Source: Hexactinellida sp. DTS-2022 (lineage: Eukaryota > Porifera > Hexactinellida). Taken from it: a DNA stretch of 64,000 nt. Both the position numbers and the translations under genes were made by a program. The DNA is taken from NCBI GenBank assembly GCA_028753945.1, contig JAPNXP010000014.1:620001-684000 (forward strand), read 5' to 3'. Position 1 is the stretch's first letter. Each line of letters begins with the position of its first letter. The notes under the pieces are model-generated. The model made no database searches, was not told where the DNA came from, and saw only the letters and a program-made list of their open reading frames with translations. Below are positions 22,501 to 31,710 of the stretch, in pieces.

Positions 22501-25500
22501 TCAATTTGGACTAAAACTCATTTTCGCCTACAACATATACGTACGGTAGACATATACATGGTTGATGGCTCCTATACCACGTCACTCATTGATTAATTAT
22601 AATACTTGCCAAGTAATGCCAACCTACAGGGAAAATCCATAGATTTTGGCCTTTTTCATTGACACAATTCGATATTTGTTAAAAAGTGTAAAACTACTGG
22701 TACAGTCAACTCCGCTTAATGGAGCCACCTCGGGACCAGGTTGTTTTGACCCGATTAACCGAAAATATTGTAAGCCAAACTGTAATTCTGTCCTATAAAT
22801 CCTGTGAAACTTTGACCCGATTAAGCGGAGAAACCGATTAACCGGTGGCTCTATTAAGCTGAGTTAACTGTATAATCAATTATATAACAATAGACCCTTG
22901 GGGAACCATTAAATCCAAAGAAAATCCCGAGATTCACTGAAATACCGTAAGTATTCATTCACCTAAGGAACTGGCCAAAAGACCGTTTACACAGGTTGAT
23001 TATAATGGGAAGTCATATGGGGACCTATTCTAAGTAGCGTTATAAACAGGGTATACAGTATACTTGTATCCGTACGTATTAGACAATGGAAAGTCCCATA
23101 AATCCTATGTTACTAAGACAGCATAATTACTATATCCGTATATATAGGCTGGAGACCTGGAGAAGATTCGCGAGCTGCTGAGTCCCATGGTGGTTAACTG
23201 CCGGGACCTGGACGGGCGTCTCAGCACTCCCCTCCACTTCGCTAGTGGCTACAACCGCATTGCCGTGGTAGAGTACCTAATACAGCACGGGGGGAATGTG
23301 CATGCTAAAGATAAAGGGGGGTTGGTGGCACTACACAACGCGTGCTCTTATGGGCACTATGAGGTCTCTAAGATCCTAGTGGAACATGGAGCTAATGTTA
23401 ATATGAAGGATCTGTGGAGTTATACGCCCATGCATGAGGCAGCTGCCAAAGGGAAGTATGATATCTGCAAACTGCTGCTCGAGAATAATGCGGACAAGAG
23501 TATACAGAATAGGTTAGTTAGCTAGGTAGTTATTAGCTAGTATTAGTTCGTTAGTTAGGTAGTTAGTTAGGTAGTTAATTAGCTAGTTAGTTAGGTAGTT
23601 AGCTAGTTAGTTAGGTAGTTAGGTAGTATAGTAGTTAGTTAGGTAGTTAGTTAGTTAGTTAGGTAGTTAGTTAGTATAGTAGTTAGGTAGTTAGTTAGTT
23701 AGTTACACATTGTTCTTTCTAATAGTCCAGCAGTGGGCAATTGGCCCAAAGTGGACTATTAGAGAATATTATTACACATATATAAATAGTTGATTTGGAC
23801 AAGTTAATAAGTGGACTATTAGAAAAGTGGACAATTAGAGAGAACATACTGTAGTTACGTTAGTTAGTTAGTTAGTCGGATATAACGAAATGGAGATTTT
23901 CCCCCAGAGCACTAAATGCATTAATTATTATCCGCTTATAACGAATATCCGGAAATAACGAGGGAATTTACAATAGTTCCCAAGCACTTAGTTATAACGA
24001 GAGTTGACTAGTTAGTTAATTACATACTTCACTTATAAAGGGACCATTTATATGGATAGATTGTAGCGTATTTATCATGGTTAGGAGTGTCCCGTGTGTC
24101 TTTGATGCATTCTCTCTGATCTCTTCTTGTTGCTAGTAAGAGGATTTATAGAATGCAATATATTCGTATTTGCACCAGTTCTCTCTCAACATTGGGAGCA
24201 GAATCTTGGTAAATACAACATTCCTCTCTCATAGAGAATATTCTAGAACATAGGCAGTGTTACCAGTTCATGAACAAACTTCATAGATTTGAACATTTTT
24301 AGACTTTTGTGTTTTGTAAAATTTAAGGATTTTATCATACAGTAGACTCTCTATATAACGAAGTGCTTGGGACCTGTAAATTCCTTCGTTATATCCGGAT
24401 ATTCGTTATAAGCGTATAATAACTAGTTCTCTGGGATAAAATCACCATTTCGTTGTAAGTTCAAGGATTTATCCAGGAGCGCGAGACTCTCTTTTGGACT
24501 ATGATTTTCGGGAAAATTTTAGTTAGGAGCTGCGAAAATTTGGCATCACCTATACCGCAACATTCATTTTGATTTAGGTGTATGAAAATTGCATTAGACC
24601 AGGCTGGACCAGGATTAGGAGCGTATTTACAAATGACTGTATAATATCCTGGTTATACGGGTGTTTACTGTATCACCTAGCTCTAATTACTGTATCTCTA
24701 ATTACCATACCCTTACAGAGATGGACACACGCCCCTAGACCTGGTTAAAGACACAGACACGGATGTAGCTATCCTCCTGAGAGGCGACACAGAGTGCTGT
24801 ATGCTGGAGTCAGCTAAGAAGGGAGATCTGCAGGCTATAACCAAACTGCTTACTCCTGACAATGTCAACTGTAGAGACACACAGGGAAGGAATAGTACCC
24901 CGCTTCATCTAGCCGCTGGGTACAATCAGATAGAGGTGTGTTAACCTCTTAACACCTCTAGAAGGTGTCATAGAGGAGTAGATTCTATAAACGGTAGAAG
25001 TTAAAGGAACATGATATATCATAGTAGCCCCCTAAGGGGTTAAAATTTATAATCGCGAATAAGTGCTAAATATACCTACACCTATGTAGATAACTAGAAA
25101 TCTAGGAATAGATTATCATAACACCACATAAGCACTTGAGGGGAGTTGGTGAATAGATTAATGATACGTAAAATATATCTTCAAATAACGATTAGTAGCT
25201 CAACTCAAATAATAGCCCCTTGAGTGCGGTTAAAACTAACAATCGCCTAGGCTGTTATGGACATGTCTGTTATAGACATGTCTGTTATAGACATGTCTGT
25301 TATAGACATGTCTATTATGGACATGTCTGTTATGGACATGTCTGTTATAGACATGTCTGTTATGGACATGTCTGTTATGGACATGTCTGTTATAGACATG
25401 TCTGTTATGGACATGTCTGTTATGGACATGTCTGTTATAGACATGTCTGTTATAGACATGTCTGTTATGGACATGTCTGTTATGGACATGTCTGTTATGG

Positions 25501-28392
25501 ACATGTCTGTTATGGACATGTCTGTTATAGACATGTCTGTATGGACATGTCTGTTATAGACATGTCTGTTATGGACATGTCTGTTATGGACATGTCTGTT
25601 ATGGACATGTCTGTTATAGACATGTCTGTTATAGACATGTCTGTTATAGACATGTCTGTTATAGACATGTCTGTTATAGACATGTCTGTTATGGACATGT
25701 CTGTTATGGACATGTCTGTTATGGACATGTCTGTTATAGACATGTCTGTTATGGACATGTCTGTTATAGACATGTCTGTTATGGACATGTTTGTTATGGA
25801 CATGTCTGTTATGGACATGTCTGTTATGGACATGTCTGTTATAGACATGTCTGTTAATAGGCTAGGCTACTATTCGAGTAAATACGGCATATTTGAGTCT
25901 CATCCATAGTATTTATTTGCATCATAATTATTATAATTTATTATCAACTCGCAACAGAATACTAGTTATATTTTGAAGGCTAATTAACACTGTTCTATCA
26001 TTAGGGGTTATAACCACATTTCCATAATTATTCCTTTTAAATTACAGCTGTGTGAACTAACATAATTCATCAGTTCTACTTAGGTTGATAAATATTGCTA
26101 ACTTGTGACTGCGTAAACTATTTCAGCTAATAATTCGCTAGCAGGTGCCTAGTGAGTATAGCTTACTTCCAAATTACGTTATCTTATAAATCTGTTGAAT
26201 TTATTGCCTAAAGGAGAATTAATTCTACATACAATCTCTATGGCGTATCTTGAGTGAATTGCTTTACATAAATAAGGGGCAGTTCAAACGTTACGTAACT
26301 CTTCTAAGCAAATATTAACCAATGTGTGACTGTGACAGACCATACTTTTACTTTTGTCGTACTAAATGGTCAAAAAGTGACATAGGAATTTTCGGGAATT
26401 TTGCATGACTAACGTTAATTAGCGGTTAACAATCCCTAATGTACAGTAAAACTCGGTTATAACGTACCCCCTTATGTAAGGAAATAAGTAAGCATTATCC
26501 GAGTGTACTTACTAACCGAGTTTACCCTACATAGAAATGCATACTACTATAAATTAGTACGTACTAAGCCGAGAAGTACGTTACAGTGGATACTGGTTAT
26601 AAGAACATCGTCGGGAACTGCATATAGTGTTTTTATAATCGGCATAAATTATACAGGATATATTACAACCGTTTTCCAGTAGAATGTTCTTATAACCGGT
26701 GTTCTTATATCCGGTATCTACTGTATAACCCAGGCCAGGTTTTTTTTAAGGCCGATCTTGGTGTAATTTTTCTTGGTCTAATTATTCACCAAGGCCTTAA
26801 CCTTAAAAAAATCCTGGTATAACCGAGTTCTACTGTACGTATATACATTCCATTTGCCCCTCCAGGTTGCGGAGTACCTCCTTGAGCACGGCGCCGAGGT
26901 TAACGCAGACGACAAAGGCGGGCTGATTCCTCTCCACAACGCGTCATCCTACGGACACCTCGACATAGCGTCGCTCCTCATTGACAAAGGCGGGCATGTC
27001 AACGCACAGGACAAATGGAATTTCACACCTCTACACGAGGCAGCACACAAATGCCGCACTCAGCTCTGCTCGCTACTGATCGCACACGGCGCCCAGGTTG
27101 TGCTTAAGAACCAGTATGGACAGACGCCGCTGGACCTAGCAATTGCAGAGGACACAAGGAACCTGTTGGAAGCCGCATTCCCGAAAGACCGGCCCATAGC
27201 AACCGTGCCACACCCGCGACAATCCGCGAGTGGGGCCTATACCCCTGGAGACACGAATGCCACATCGGTATTCGCCCCTGCCCTATGTCTGAATATCTGT
27301 ACGACAAACAGTAGAGTGGAACCATTAGATGTAGCAGTAGGAGCCTCCAGTAATGAAGGGGTAGGCAGCGTTAATCCTGTCAGGGCGCTCAGTTCTCTCA
27401 CGCGAGTTGGAGTAGGCAGTAGTCACGCACATCAGTACTTTATGCCGAAACATACCGTGTTACCTGTTAGTTCACAGGTACACACAAGTCCTGTAATAAC
27501 TCCATTCAAACTGCCTGCTATACTAATAAGTGATAAACCGAGAGATTCATCCGTTCGTACTTTATTATGTGGTATTGAGATGGAAGGTTTAGCAGATCTG
27601 TTCGAGAAGGAACATGTTACGGTTGATATTCTGTCTGAAATGAGTCACATCGGTTTGAAAGAGCTCGGCGTACTAGCCTATGGGGACAGGCATAAGATAA
27701 TGAAATCTGTTTCGGAACCAAGCGGACCTTTGAGTCCTGAAATAAGCGGAGAAGATTACTGTACGACTTTCGCGATATTAGATCGGAGAGACCGCGATTT
27801 CGTGTCTGTGTCCACCGAATTTGTTGATAGTATTCGCGAGCATCGCGATAACAAGGGTGGTGTGTTCGATTCGTATGAAATAATTAGAATCGAGAGAGTA
27901 GTTAACCCCCGCTTATGGAGAAAGTACTTATACCGCAGAAGTGAAATAGCAGAGTCTAATCATAATCATGCGAACGAACAGATGCTATTTCACGGGAGTC
28001 CAATGATACATGCAATTGTAGAAAGCGGTTTCGACGAGCGTCACTCGTATATCGGAGGTATGTTTGGTGCTGGAGTATATTTCGCGGAGAATTCATCGAA
28101 AAGTAATCAGTACGTGTTCGGTATAGGCGGTGGAGATGGCTGTAGTGAACACAAAGATAAATCTTGTTATTTATGTGAACGCCAGTTGTTGTTCTGTAGA
28201 GTCTCACTTGGGAAACCTTACGTGATAAAAAGCGCGTGTCGTATGGCACATTCGCCCCCTGGACATCATTCGGTCGTGGGACGACCTTCTTCTTGTGGGC
28301 TGACTTATACGGAGTATGTTATATATCGAGGCGAACAAGCGTACCCTGAATTCCGTATTACATACAGGATAACCTTGGAAACTGGGAAGTAA
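13556..28392 (+). CDS. TNKS: tankyrase (ankyrin-SAM-PARP poly-ADP-ribosyltransferase), complete
   Basis: Nine exons: 13556-14083, 18759-18854, 19171-19396, 20596-20893, 21455-21680, 22191-22445, 23148-23512, 24719-24935, 26866-28392. All splice phases agree, giving 1245 residues, within the tankyrase range. Ankyrin clusters fill roughly residues 60-850 with repeated [32 protein letters not shown] and [14 protein letters not shown] blocks. A SAM domain follows (about 980-1035, [18 protein letters not shown]), then the PARP domain: MLFHGSP (H), [17 protein letters not shown] (Y), the zinc site [12 protein letters not shown], and [15 protein letters not shown] (catalytic Glu). The H-Y-E triad is intact, so real poly-ADP-ribosylation activity is expected, on targets such as axin and telomeric TRF1 in other animals. 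The start was chosen as the first ATG of the open exon; the N-terminal 55 residues are polar. Confidence 0.98.
14095..14290. repeat. tandem repeat, about 60-bp unit
   Basis: CAGTCAACTTAATTAATTAG plus ATAGTAATAGTATA recurs four times from 12 nt after the tankyrase exon 1 donor. Confidence 0.8.
14417..14575. mobile_element. MITE family B copy
   Basis: CAGTAAACTCCCGTTATA at the left; AACGAGAGTTCATAG (decayed) at the right. Tankyrase intron 1. Confidence 0.75.
15131..15314. mobile_element. MITE subfamily C2 copy
   Basis: Like 58774-58940: ACAACCTCTTTAGTA..., an internal AGTTCCACAAAATCA block, and CGTATTAACGAGGTTCTACTG with TA at the right. Confidence 0.7.
15319..15478. mobile_element. diverged MITE family B copy
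   Basis: CAGTAAAATTCCGTTATAAC, GGTTATAACGAAATACCCGC and CTTATAACGAAAGTAGACT; abuts the C2 element on its left. Confidence 0.55.
15969..16047. mobile_element. MITE family A, right end missing
   Basis: CAGTCGACTCCGCTTAATAG to GGTCCCGAGGTGA, then unrelated sequence. Tankyrase intron 1. Confidence 0.65.
16288..16370. mobile_element. family F fragment
   Basis: GTGTTCGCGTAATAGCAAGT and TATTAGAGGAACAGAATTAA mark a shortened family F copy. Confidence 0.45.
16468..16655. mobile_element. family I element, then a direct duplication
   Basis: Starts CAGTGTATTATACAGCCATT and runs to the GGAGCGTCTCGCGCTC hairpin. The next 100 bp (to 16738) are two direct copies of an about 50-bp TTCCTTGGGAAAAATGAAT segment. 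Confidence 0.7.
16813..16826 (+). promoter_or_regulatory. possible TATA box of the nested 395-residue gene
   Basis: TATATATAAATACA ends 44 nt upstream of the ATG at 16871. It suggests the intron gene has its own promoter. Confidence 0.4.
16871..18058 (+). CDS. intronless gene inside tankyrase intron 1; helical protein with central hydrophobic segment
   Basis: 395 residues, no intron, same strand as tankyrase, not recognised as a named family. Residues 1-190 are charged and helical with coiled-coil-like runs. Residues about 196-268 form a Gly-rich hydrophobic block ([44 protein letters not shown]), enough for two membrane helices. Residues 270-395 are again helical. There is no signal peptide. 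Helices around a Gly-rich hydrophobic hairpin recall apolipoprotein-L-type and other helical membrane-inserting proteins, but no sequence identity can be claimed. The frame is intact and its Asn/Lys/Glu-rich composition is that of a real protein. It is probably a separate transcription unit, because tankyrase exons 1 and 2 join in phase without it. Confidence 0.75.
   Translation: MAEFAVKVVQDFSTEGVEQVLAKTGKKTEAVRNLIEKVFDIKFDNNGDVTVETRQRLDSMSVHNSLEKVNEYFDNIKTFEISKIYRKVLERVKKIEDFLNRTNICDGNLQKMGNQLMNNDKTVKWLQQLITETKERIDKGIALCWEISFIISKAKELLSDALKLGDNEAPLKRFCEKIDNFLPLDSLPHSKGLSELLGMGGIAGMIGGKLEMLGNFGLMIGFVLCGIGVVLLSVVVVIVSVATILLGILGAITCGIGCIISIPILGESRKLKLNSLVKELSEIQTSLESVNNNLEIGLKTVKESNIDKGMGYSLLLQSYHGFTTKVNQTKRNPKFVNASEEKVIEFIKDTDCIMGVVTQDIQDSYSIDQEEAWKILMFIHGCTKLEDEGNLDYNS
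18059..18758. other. rest of tankyrase intron 1
   Basis: Holds a family R fragment (about 18368-18440) and a family B MITE (18483-18651); otherwise AT-rich without recognised features. Confidence 0.6.
18483..18651. mobile_element. MITE family B, full length, inverted
   Basis: CAGTGAACTCTCGTTATAAC to CGTTATAACCGGAGTTTACTG, TA flanks. Confidence 0.85.
18899..19008. mobile_element. shortened MITE of family C/D type
   Basis: CAGTAGACCTCGTTACAAATAC at the left, CTAACGAGGTTCTACT at the right, with GGTTAATACGAATTCCGG between. Tankyrase intron 2. Confidence 0.6.
19034..19133. mobile_element. MITE family A, short form (100 bp)
   Basis: CAGTCGACTCCGCTTAATAG to TTAAGCGGAGTCTACTG with TA flanks; ends 37 nt before tankyrase exon 3. 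Confidence 0.85.
19397..19806. repeat. tandem repeat that includes the exon 3 splice donor
   Basis: Composite units of GGTATAGTAATA, GGGGATTAATGTATTGTAT and AAAGGTACTTGGTATAG. The last block matches the tankyrase exon 3/intron 3 junction (AAAG/GTACTTGGTATAG) and recurs at 19450, 19546, 19642, 19683 and 19724. Confidence 0.9.
19954..20092. repeat. 34-bp perfect inverted repeat, 71-bp spacer
   Basis: Arms 19954-19987 and 20059-20092 are exact reverse complements containing ACAGCTGTGCCGACAGCAT. Short relatives (ACTGTGCCGACTATACT) occur near 3070 and 7140. Probably the ends of another small transposon; no clear target duplication seen. Confidence 0.8.
20181..20332. mobile_element. MITE family G copy
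   Basis: CAGTCATTTTTGTCTGCTTA... to ...AGAACCTGACTG, TA flanks; internal TTATTATGAACAAGCCCTAT and GTTCGCTTATTGTGAACAC boxes. Confidence 0.75.
20388..20575. mobile_element. family I element
   Basis: CAGTGTTTTATACAGGCATT to the GGAGCGTCTCGCGCTCC hairpin; ends about 20 nt before tankyrase exon 4. Confidence 0.7.
21250..21400. repeat. TTAG-type microsatellite
   Basis: Interrupted GTTAGTTAGTTA with TTTG stretches, tankyrase intron 4, ending about 55 nt before exon 5. Confidence 0.75.
21848..21992. mobile_element. MITE family D copy, right end decayed
   Basis: CAGTAGACTCTCGTTACTAG at the left; an internal CCAGATAATACGAACAAACT block. Tankyrase intron 5. Confidence 0.65.
22461..22537. repeat. 77-bp near-perfect palindrome
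   Basis: Arms 22461-22493 and 22505-22537 are complementary at 30 of 33 positions around an 11-nt loop. It lies 15 nt after the tankyrase exon 6 donor. Confidence 0.9.
22703..22870. mobile_element. MITE family A, full length
   Basis: CAGTCAACTCCGCTTAAT to TTAAGCTGAGTTAACTG with TA flanks; tankyrase intron 6. Confidence 0.85.
23513..23705. repeat. TTAG-type microsatellite at exon 7 donor
   Basis: GTTAGTTAGGTAG-type repeats begin at the splice donor itself (AATAG/GTTAGTTAG), so the donor is part of the repeat. Confidence 0.85.
23877..24008. mobile_element. MITE family B, left end missing
   Basis: GTCGGATATAACGAAATGG to AACGAGAGTTGACTA. Confidence 0.65.
24340..24455. mobile_element. MITE family B, right end missing
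   Basis: CAGTAGACTCTCTATATAACG, then TTCGTTATATCCGGATATTC; breaks off at the neighbouring family I element. Confidence 0.6.
24465..24640. mobile_element. family I element
   Basis: CAGGAGCGCGAGACTCTCTTT at one end, GACTGTATAATATCCTGG at the other; tankyrase intron 7. Confidence 0.65.
25253..25857. repeat. 15-bp minisatellite of about 40 units, each with a p53-type half-site
   Basis: Unit GTTATRGACATGTCT. The decamer RGACATGTCT appears 40 times at 15-bp spacing from 25259 to 25852, with one 1-bp shortening near 25540 and one T substitution (GACATGTTT) near 25790. Every decamer fits RRRCWWGYYY. Lies in tankyrase intron 8. All frames are open only because the unit is five codons long. Confidence 0.97.
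26277..26415. mobile_element. family R element
   Basis: GGCAGTTCAAACGTTACGTAAC and ATGACTAACGTT-type decayed end; see 5049-5221. Confidence 0.4.
26584..26723. mobile_element. MITE family E, full length
   Basis: CAGTGGATACTGGTTATAAG to ATATCCGGTATCTACTG; TA flanks; nested in family L. Confidence 0.85.
26731..26816. mobile_element. hAT-like MITE family P, exact 8-bp target duplication
   Basis: Ends CAGGCCAGGTTTTTTTTAAGG and AAAAAAATCCTG; GTATAACC at 26723-26730 and 26817-26824. The left duplication includes the last base of the family E element, so P arrived after E. Confidence 0.85.
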
Positions 28393-29199
28393 TAATTGGA
28401 ATAGTTTATACTATCACTTATGGGCAACTAAGTTGATACAGAATTGCTTGTTAAAAACGATGCATATTGTTCTACTTTTCACAACTCTAACAATTGACAA
28501 TCTCTTCAATTCAATCTACTTTGTATCGATGTATTCCACTCTGTTCCTTTATAATTCAACTGATTTAATGTACAGTTACTGACAAGTTAAATCTTTATTG
28601 ATTAATTTAGCTGAGATTTTATTTATTTTTATTGCTCTTGTTCTATTAAATTTGTTGCAATCTAGATTAACAGATCGAGTCGTAAATATTTTGTTATTTG
28701 AGGTAAGTAGATGTTGTTTACAGTTATCTTTTAGGACTTAAAATACATTTTTATCATCACCATTCGTCCCGATTTATTTTATTACTATCTCAACTCTCTC
28801 AAGAATGAGTACAGTAGACTCGTTAATCAAACACGGTTAACCGGAGTACACAAGGTATAATTCCCCTATCCTATACAAATGCATGCAAGTGACTTGGGTT
28901 ATAACGAATATCGACGGTCACCTAGTGCCTATTAATGAGAGTATAAAGTGTATTAACTATAATGTGATTATCTAATTAAATATTTAATTTATTAATTATT
29001 AGCCGCTTATGACGAAGGAATTTACAGGTCCCAAGCACTTCGTTATAACGAGAGTTCACTGTAGTTATTTTTGATATTACATTGTTTATTTGTGTTTATT
29101 ACAATTAGTTACGATCTATTTGGAATTTATTCTACAATTACAATAAACAATTTATCATTCAGAGTACAAACTTCTAATTCATTCAAACAATTATAAAGT
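28393..29199. other. intergenic tankyrase to eIF2-gamma
   Basis: AT-rich, with a decayed family D MITE (28811-28955) and a right half of family B (28997-29061). No gene seen. Confidence 0.6.
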
Positions 29200-31710
29200 A
29201 TGGCAAATAACCTAGAATTCACAGATCCTATTGAAAATAACTCAGAACGAACAGACACATTATTTGACCCCATAGACGAATTAGATTTAGATGACCCCAC
29301 CCTATTAGAGCAAGATTCTACTTTATACGAAGACGATAATTCACCACCTAAATCTAAATTAGCAATTCAAGATTTGAGTAAATTAGATGTAACTACATTA
29401 CGAGTAATTACTCCAGAAGTTATTAGTAGGCAAGCTACAATTAATATAGGCACAATTGGGCATGTGGCACACGGTAAATCTACTGTAGTGAAAGCTATTT
29501 CCGGTGTACAAACTGTTCGGTTTACAATTGAAGTTAAAAAGAACCTAACTATCAAATTAGGGTAAGTTTTCTATAAAGTAAAAGTGAACACCTTCAAGAA
29601 ATGAAAAAATACAAAATTTCCCCATTGCTTTAGACACAAGTTATGATAAATCCTGAAATGTAAATATTTTGGCTGGCCCCCAGGGTGTTCACTTTCTGAA
29701 GGTTTACTGTAATTATTTATGGAATATTTAGGAAATAACTTGTATGTAGACGGTCTATTTCACGACCAGGTTTTCTTGACTTAAATAGTATTACCCATAG
29801 ACGGCAGGGGCTTTTGGTCTACATAATTTTAGCTCAGTTTATATGGGATTTTATAGACCGTCTATAATACAGTTTATATAAGGCAGCTCAATATTTAGTT
29901 CTTACTCGAAAACCACAGAAAAGTTTTGTAAGCTAATATTAAGTCCATTTTAAATATATCAAAAAGGTTTGAAAATAAGATTAATCAATTCTCTAGCAGC
30001 TGAGTGAACCGATATTTCCTTAGAACAGCTTATCCCAAATGGCCCGGGAATTTTGGCAGTGTTTTAAGAATTCGATTAGAGTGTAATTGTGTGGCCAAAA
30101 TTAAATATTCCAATGACATTGCAACAAACGAATATCATCAAAATTTAAACTAAAATTTACACTTTATATACAGGAGAACCTCGTTAGTACGAAGATGGTT
30201 ATTACGAACACTATTTCAGTCCCCTTCAAAGCTTTTTCAATACAATTGATATTGGTTAATACGAATTCCGGATAAGGCGAACGCATTTTGACGGTACCCT
30301 GGTGTTCGTACTAACGAGTTTCTACTGTATATTATATAAGTTATATAATTACTATTTACAGTCGACTCCGCTTAATAGAGCCACCGGTTAATAGATTTCA
30401 CTGCTTAATCGGGTCAAAGTGACCTGGTCCCGAGGTGACTCTATTAAGCGGAGTCGACTGTATTATCTAACTGTACTATATATTATTAAGTTACTAAATC
30501 ACTATCTAAGACTGCTATCTCTATTTGTAGCTACGCGAATGCTAAGATTTACAAGTGCGACAACGACAACTGCCCGCGTCCCTCCAGCTACCTCTCCGCC
30601 GGCTCTGCGAAAGAAGACACCTTCGAGTGTCCCTCCTGTCACCTGGGGCAGATGCACCTTATACGTCACGTGTCATTCGTAGACTGTCCAGGTCACGATA
30701 TCTTAATGGCGACAATGCTTAATGGCGCAGCTGTTATGGACGCAGCGCTGCTAATTATCGCCGGTAACGAAACCTGTCCGCAACCGCAAACCTCAGAACA
30801 TTTAGCCGCGATTGATATTATGAAGCTTAAACACATAATTATACTACAGAACAAAATAGATTTAGTGCAAGAAAAACAAGCCAAGGAACAACACAGTCAA
30901 ATCCAGAAGTTTATCCATGGTACAATTGCGGCTGATGCGCCTATAATTCCAATATCCGCACAGCTGAAATTCAATATAGAAGTTATATGCGAATATATAT
31001 GCAAGAAAATCCCATTACCAATACGTGATTTCACTTCGGACCCCAGGCTAATTATAATCCGGTCTTTCGACGTGAACAGACCAGGCTGTGAGGTGGAAGA
31101 CTTAAAGGGGGGCGTGGCAGGGGGGTCCATTCTAAAGGGGGTACTTCGTTTGGGGCAGAAAATAGAGGTGCGTCCGGGTATCGTTAAAGTCGTGGAAGAA
31201 AAGATAGTTTGTACCCCGTTGTATTCGCGTATAATATCGTTATTCGCTGAGAATAACGAGCTACAATATGCAGTACCTGGTGGGCTAATTGGAGTCGGAA
31301 CTCTTATTGATCCAATGTTGTGTCGGTCCGATAAATTAGTGGGTCAAGTTTTGGGAGCGGTTAATTCTCTACCGGAGGTTTACAGCGAGATAGAAATAAG
31401 TTATTTTCTTCTCAAGCGGTTACTTGGTGTGCGGATGGAAGGTGACAAGAGGGGCGCTAGAATACAGAGACTAACAAAGGGCGAAACATTAATGGTTAAC
31501 ATTGGATCGCTGTCAACTGGTGGTCGAGTAACGGGTGTTAAACTGGAGTTAGCTAAGATTGTGCTTAGTAATCCTGTCTGTACCGAAATACGCGAGAAAA
31601 TAGCACTAAGTAGACGCATTGATAATCACTGGCGATTGATTGGTTGGGGCGAAATCAATAGTGGGAAAAAAATTGAAATTATTGAGGAATTTAGTTGCAA
31701 AGATGATTAG
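29200..31710 (+). CDS. EIF2S3: translation initiation factor eIF2 subunit gamma
   Basis: Two exons: 29200-29561 and 30531-31710, joined inside a Gly codon, 513 residues. This is the GTPase core of eIF2, which brings Met-tRNAi to the 40S subunit. Motifs: [12 protein letters not shown] (P-loop), DCPGHD (G3), LQNKIDLV (G4), [11 protein letters not shown] (G5), then the two beta-barrel domains ([45 protein letters not shown]). The extension before the conserved [14 protein letters not shown] block is about 40 residues longer than in human and acidic. The switch region keeps four cysteines (CDNDNC and CPSC), a zinc knuckle as in yeast and archaeal proteins. A family J MITE begins about 12 nt after the donor; C and A MITEs fill much of the intron. 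Confidence 0.97.
29574..29708. mobile_element. MITE family J, left end decayed
   Basis: AAAGTGAACACC-type left box, GGTGTTCACTTTCTGAAGG and TTTACTG/TA at the right. Confidence 0.6.
29744..29880. mobile_element. family N element
   Basis: GTAGACGGTCTATTTCACGACC to TATAGACCGTCTATAATAC; internal CATAGACGGCAGGGGCTTTT. Confidence 0.65.
30171..30327. mobile_element. MITE family C, full length
   Basis: CAGGAGAACCTCGTTAGTAC to CGTACTAACGAGTTTCTACTG, TA flanks; eIF2-gamma intron. Confidence 0.85.
30359..30460. mobile_element. MITE family A, short form (102 bp)
   Basis: CAGTCGACTCCGCTTAATAG to CTATTAAGCGGAGTCGACTG: perfect ends and TA flanks, the best-preserved short copy. 70 nt before eIF2-gamma exon 2. 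Confidence 0.93.

Larger units (their letters stand above)
26444..26835. mobile_element. MITE family L with two insertions
   Basis: CAGTAAAACTCGGTTATAAC to TATAACCGAGTTCTACTG, TA flanks. Contains a family E MITE (26584-26723) and a hAT-like element (26731-26816). Ends 30 nt before tankyrase exon 9. Confidence 0.85.

Noticed and set aside
25253-25857. CRISPR-like appearance of regularly spaced repeats
   Set aside because: The spacers are identical 5-bp pieces and the host is an animal; this is a minisatellite.
25220-25909. Long repetitive reading frames (CYGHV / MDMSV / MSITD repeats) over the 15-bp array
   Set aside because: The unit is five codons long without a stop in several frames on both strands, so open frames are automatic; it lies within a spliced intron.
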